This document shows, piece after piece, positions 60,350 through 64,000 of a stretch of 64,000 nucleotides of DNA (position 1 is the stretch's first letter; each line of letters opens with the position of its first letter). Source of the stretch: Cephalopachus bancanus (Eukaryota > Chordata > Mammalia > Primates > Tarsiidae); the NCBI GenBank assembly GCA_027257055.1, contig JAPVLO010000233.1:1984001-2048000 (forward strand). The letters are read 5' to 3'. The notes beneath the pieces are model-generated. The model worked only from the letters and a program-made list of their open reading frames with translations, was not told the origin of the DNA and ran no database searches. Made by a program: the position numbers and the translations under genes.

Positions 60350-60738
60350 TGTTATGGGCTGAATTGTGTTTCCTCAAAATTCATGTGTTGACATCCTAAC
60401 CCCCAGTACCTCAGAATAAGACTATATTTGGAAATGGGGTCTTTAAAGAGGTAATTCAGGTAAAATGAGGTAATATGAGTAGACCCTAGTCCAACGTGTC
60501 TGGTGTCTTGAAAGAAGAGGTGATGAGGACACAGGCATACACAGAGAAAATGCCCTGCAAGAACACACAGAGAAGGCAGCCATCTGCAAGCCAAGGAGAG
60601 AAACCTCAGGAGAAGCCAGCCCTGCCAACACCTTGACCTTGGACTTCTAGCCTCTAGGACTGTGGGAGAATAAATGTCTGTTATTTAAGTCGCCAGTCTG
60701 GGGTACTCTTTTACGGCTGAACGCAGAGTAGACTAACC
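60350..60738 (+). mobile_element. MLT1-type MaLR LTR
   Basis: Starts gttatgggctgaattgtgt, has ccccagtacctcagaataag, cagccatctgcaagccaagg and gaccttggacttctagcctc, and ends with gcagagtagactaaccc. Near full length and antisense to ALOX5AP. Confidence 0.88.
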
Positions 60739-60739
60739 C

Positions 60740-61500
<761 letters not shown>

Positions 61501-61564
61501 AACAACTAAAGGTTGAAATGTAATTCTCTCTACCTGGGTGGGGAAGGTCAGAATTAAATTATTA

Positions 61565-61745
61565 AGCATGGTCTGGGGTCAGGTGTTTTATAATCATGAC
61601 TTCATCAAATCCTTGCAACTACTCCGAGGGCATATTATGAATCTATTTTCCAGCTGGGGACACAAAGCCAAGAAATGGCAAGATTTGCCTAAAGTCTCAC
61701 AGTCAGGAAGAGGCCCGAGTGAGAATTCAGATCTGCCTGCGTGAG
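61565..61745. mobile_element. MIR SINE
   Basis: Has cttgcaactactccgagggc, agctggggacacaaagccaa and aaagtctcacagtcaggaag. Confidence 0.8.
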
Positions 61746-62134
61746 GCGGGAGTCAGGATTCCTCAGCACCCCGGCTTCCCAAGGATGCCTCAGCCTTTGG
61801 AGACTGGGATTCGGTTATTTGTTTTGAAACAATTGTGCCCTCCACAGGCCACATAAAACTTGCACGAAAGCCTAAAAGTGGCATCATGCAAAATAACCCC
61901 CATCTCGGATGCGCTGAGAACATCTAGGACGAGACCCTAGAGTGCTGCAGTGTGAGAGATGGGAAACCCAGGCACCGTGAGACCTCTGGGACCTCGGGCG
62001 GGTCCCGGCCCCTCCCTCACCGCCCACACCAGTTCTTAACCTGCATAAAGTTTGAGGTTGGAACAGGAAACCTGACAGTCCCTTTTAATGGGAAAATGTC
62101 ACTTTATACTTGGTGACTTCTAAAGGAAATGAAA

Positions 62135-62230
62135 ACCGTAAGCTCCATGAAGGCAGGTTGTCGCTTCCCCTGTTCATTCATGTGCCTCCAATAAATTAGG
62201 ACCTTCATAAATATTTGTGGAATGAATAGA
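62135..62230 (+). mobile_element. L2 LINE tail
   Basis: Reads taagctccatgaaggcaggt and cttcataaatatttgtggaatg. Confidence 0.8.
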
Positions 62231-62264
62231 TCATGATGACCTCAGAAAAGAGGCATGGACAGCC

Positions 62265-62735
<471 letters not shown>

Positions 62736-62739
62736 TCAA

Positions 62740-63290
62740 CCTTGCTATCCATCTGTGTGCCCAGGACTTCCAAAAGAAGACTCTTTCTCCTCGAATGCTG
62801 GTGAAGTAACACCAGGGTCCACACTTGGAGAAGCCCAGGGGCCTTAAAACCTTGACATCAAGGAGGAATCAGGACTGTTGTCCTCTGAAAACTAGGTCTA
62901 TTACTATTTCTGTAAGTTGAATACACTTGGTCTTGCAACATGTCCCTGACTCTAGAAGATACCTTGGGTCTTTTTGTGGACAAGGGCACTGTCGTGCTCA
63001 TTGTTAATTCCCTCAGCAATGGACCTGGGACCAGGCACACAGCAGGTGGTCAGAAAACAATAACTTAATTAGCAGATATTAAGGGGACGAGGCTTGTGAC
63101 TGAGAAGGCGGCATCGGGTCCCCTGAGCTCATTGGCCAGAGGAATCGCCAGTCACTGCCCATCAGCCATTGAACTGAAGACTTCAAATGACCAAGAGGGA
63201 CTGAGTGAGAGCCCTGCAGGGGAAAGGACTCTGGGGGATGGGAAGAGGGGGCAGCCTGGGGCCCACTGGGGACAGGACTAATAAAAGGCA
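62740..63290. other. Intronic single-copy DNA
   Basis: No repeat or exon recognised. Confidence 0.4.
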
Positions 63291-63296
63291 AATCAG

Positions 63297-63583
63297 CCGG
63301 GCTCGGTGGCTCAGCCTGTAATCCTGCGCCTTTGGGAGGCTGAGGTGAGTGGATTGCCTGAGCCCGCGGGTTCGAGACCCGCCTGGGCAGCAAGACCTCA
63401 TCTCTACATTAAATCAAAAAATCAGCTGGGCGTGGTAGCGCATGCCTGTAATTCCAGCTGCTTGGAAGGCTGAGGCGGAAGGATCGCCGGAGCCCAGCAG
63501 GTCGAGGCTGCGGTGGCCGGGAGCGGCCACTGCACTCCAGTCTGGGTGACAGAGTGAGATTCCAACTCAAAAAAAAAAAAAAG
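63297..63583 (+). mobile_element. Lineage-specific Alu, youngest-looking copy
   Basis: Carries both structural signatures in perfect form: GCGGG-TTCGAGA-CCCGC at 63366-63382 and the right-arm hairpin at 63510-63533. Ends gattccaactc plus a 13-base pure A tail, flanked by the exact duplication aaaaggcaaatca. Confidence 0.95.
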
Positions 63584-63584
63584 G

Positions 63585-64000
63585 CAAATCATCTTGGAAT
63601 ATGAGCCAGTGGCCACTGAGTCTGGGCCCAGAGAGCAGCTTAGGATGAAAGGGGAAGAAACTGAGATTCATTCTTAACTCCTGGGTCATAAGCAAGCTAC
63701 GGAGAGGACAGAGAGGAAGGGGTCAGAGAGTAGGGTGAAGGGCTGAAAATAAGAGCCAGAAACTTCTAGAAGGAATAAAAGAGGAGCTGTGGAATCCCTC
63801 CCGAGAAGCCTGAAGCCTGAAGGTGGAAGCTTTGGCCAGGGAGACGTGGTGGGGAGTGTCTTCCCTGCCCCTTACACCACGAATGCCACTGGAACTTCCT
63901 GAGTGGGCGGGCCAAAGCACCTTCTGGAAGGGAGCAAGAGGTGATCGGAGGCCAAGAGAGAGAAACTCAGGGAAGGTTCTCACCCAGCAGCACTCTCTTC
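63585..64000. other. Intronic single-copy DNA to window edge
   Basis: No repeat or exon recognised up to the window end. Confidence 0.4.

Overview
This window is intergenic and intronic nuclear DNA from a primate, most likely a tarsier (inference). It is packed with dimeric Alu SINEs, which only primates have. All of them are AluJ-like or belong to a distinctive lineage-specific subfamily. I see no AluS or AluY copies, as anthropoids would have, and no galago, loris or lemur Alu types. Mammal-wide MIR, L2, MER, MaLR and L1 relics fill much of the rest.

Only one protein-coding segment can be supported: the terminal exon of ALOX5AP (FLAP, 5-lipoxygenase activating protein) on the minus strand at 59407-59569, with its splice acceptor, 3' UTR and poly(A) signal. 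From 59572 to the right edge the window is the last intron of ALOX5AP. From about 59090 down to 1 it is the region downstream of the gene, corresponding to the human 13q12.3 interval after ALOX5AP. I found no other exon there.

Layout: 1-4200, old L1 remnants with nested Alus and a hAT element. 4200-13240, single-copy DNA with L2, MIR, Alus, a 5'-truncated L1 and a near-perfect 37-bp-stem hairpin. 13900-15700, a possible CTCF site followed by a nested Tigger2/MER2 and mariner complex with a triplicated unknown motif. 16000-29000, Alus including two three-armed copies, MER1, MIR and a heat-shock-element-like cluster. 30165-32757, two CATC/GGAT arrays in opposite orientation. 34000-36350, young Alus, a split L1 and a solo ERV1-type LTR. 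38465-41330, a nearly complete MST-type MaLR provirus on the minus strand. 43200-49060, a MaLR fragment, a mariner relic, an MLT2-type LTR and an L1. 50375-51205, an MLT1-type LTR split by Alus. 51300-52330, an unusual repeat-free, CpG-retaining AT-rich block that may be a conserved element. 53690-55970, nested MaLR LTRs. 56826-57262, a third three-armed Alu. 59090-64000, the 3' end of ALOX5AP and its last intron.

No operon-like or multi-gene system is present. The most interesting items are the hairpin at 5147-5230, the structural innovations in the lineage-specific Alu subfamily (a tRNA T-arm-like B box and a compact right-arm hairpin), the recurrent three-armed Alus, the facing tetranucleotide arrays and the 51.3-52.3 kb block. 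Families were recognised by eye, so repeat boundaries are approximate to about 5-20 bases.
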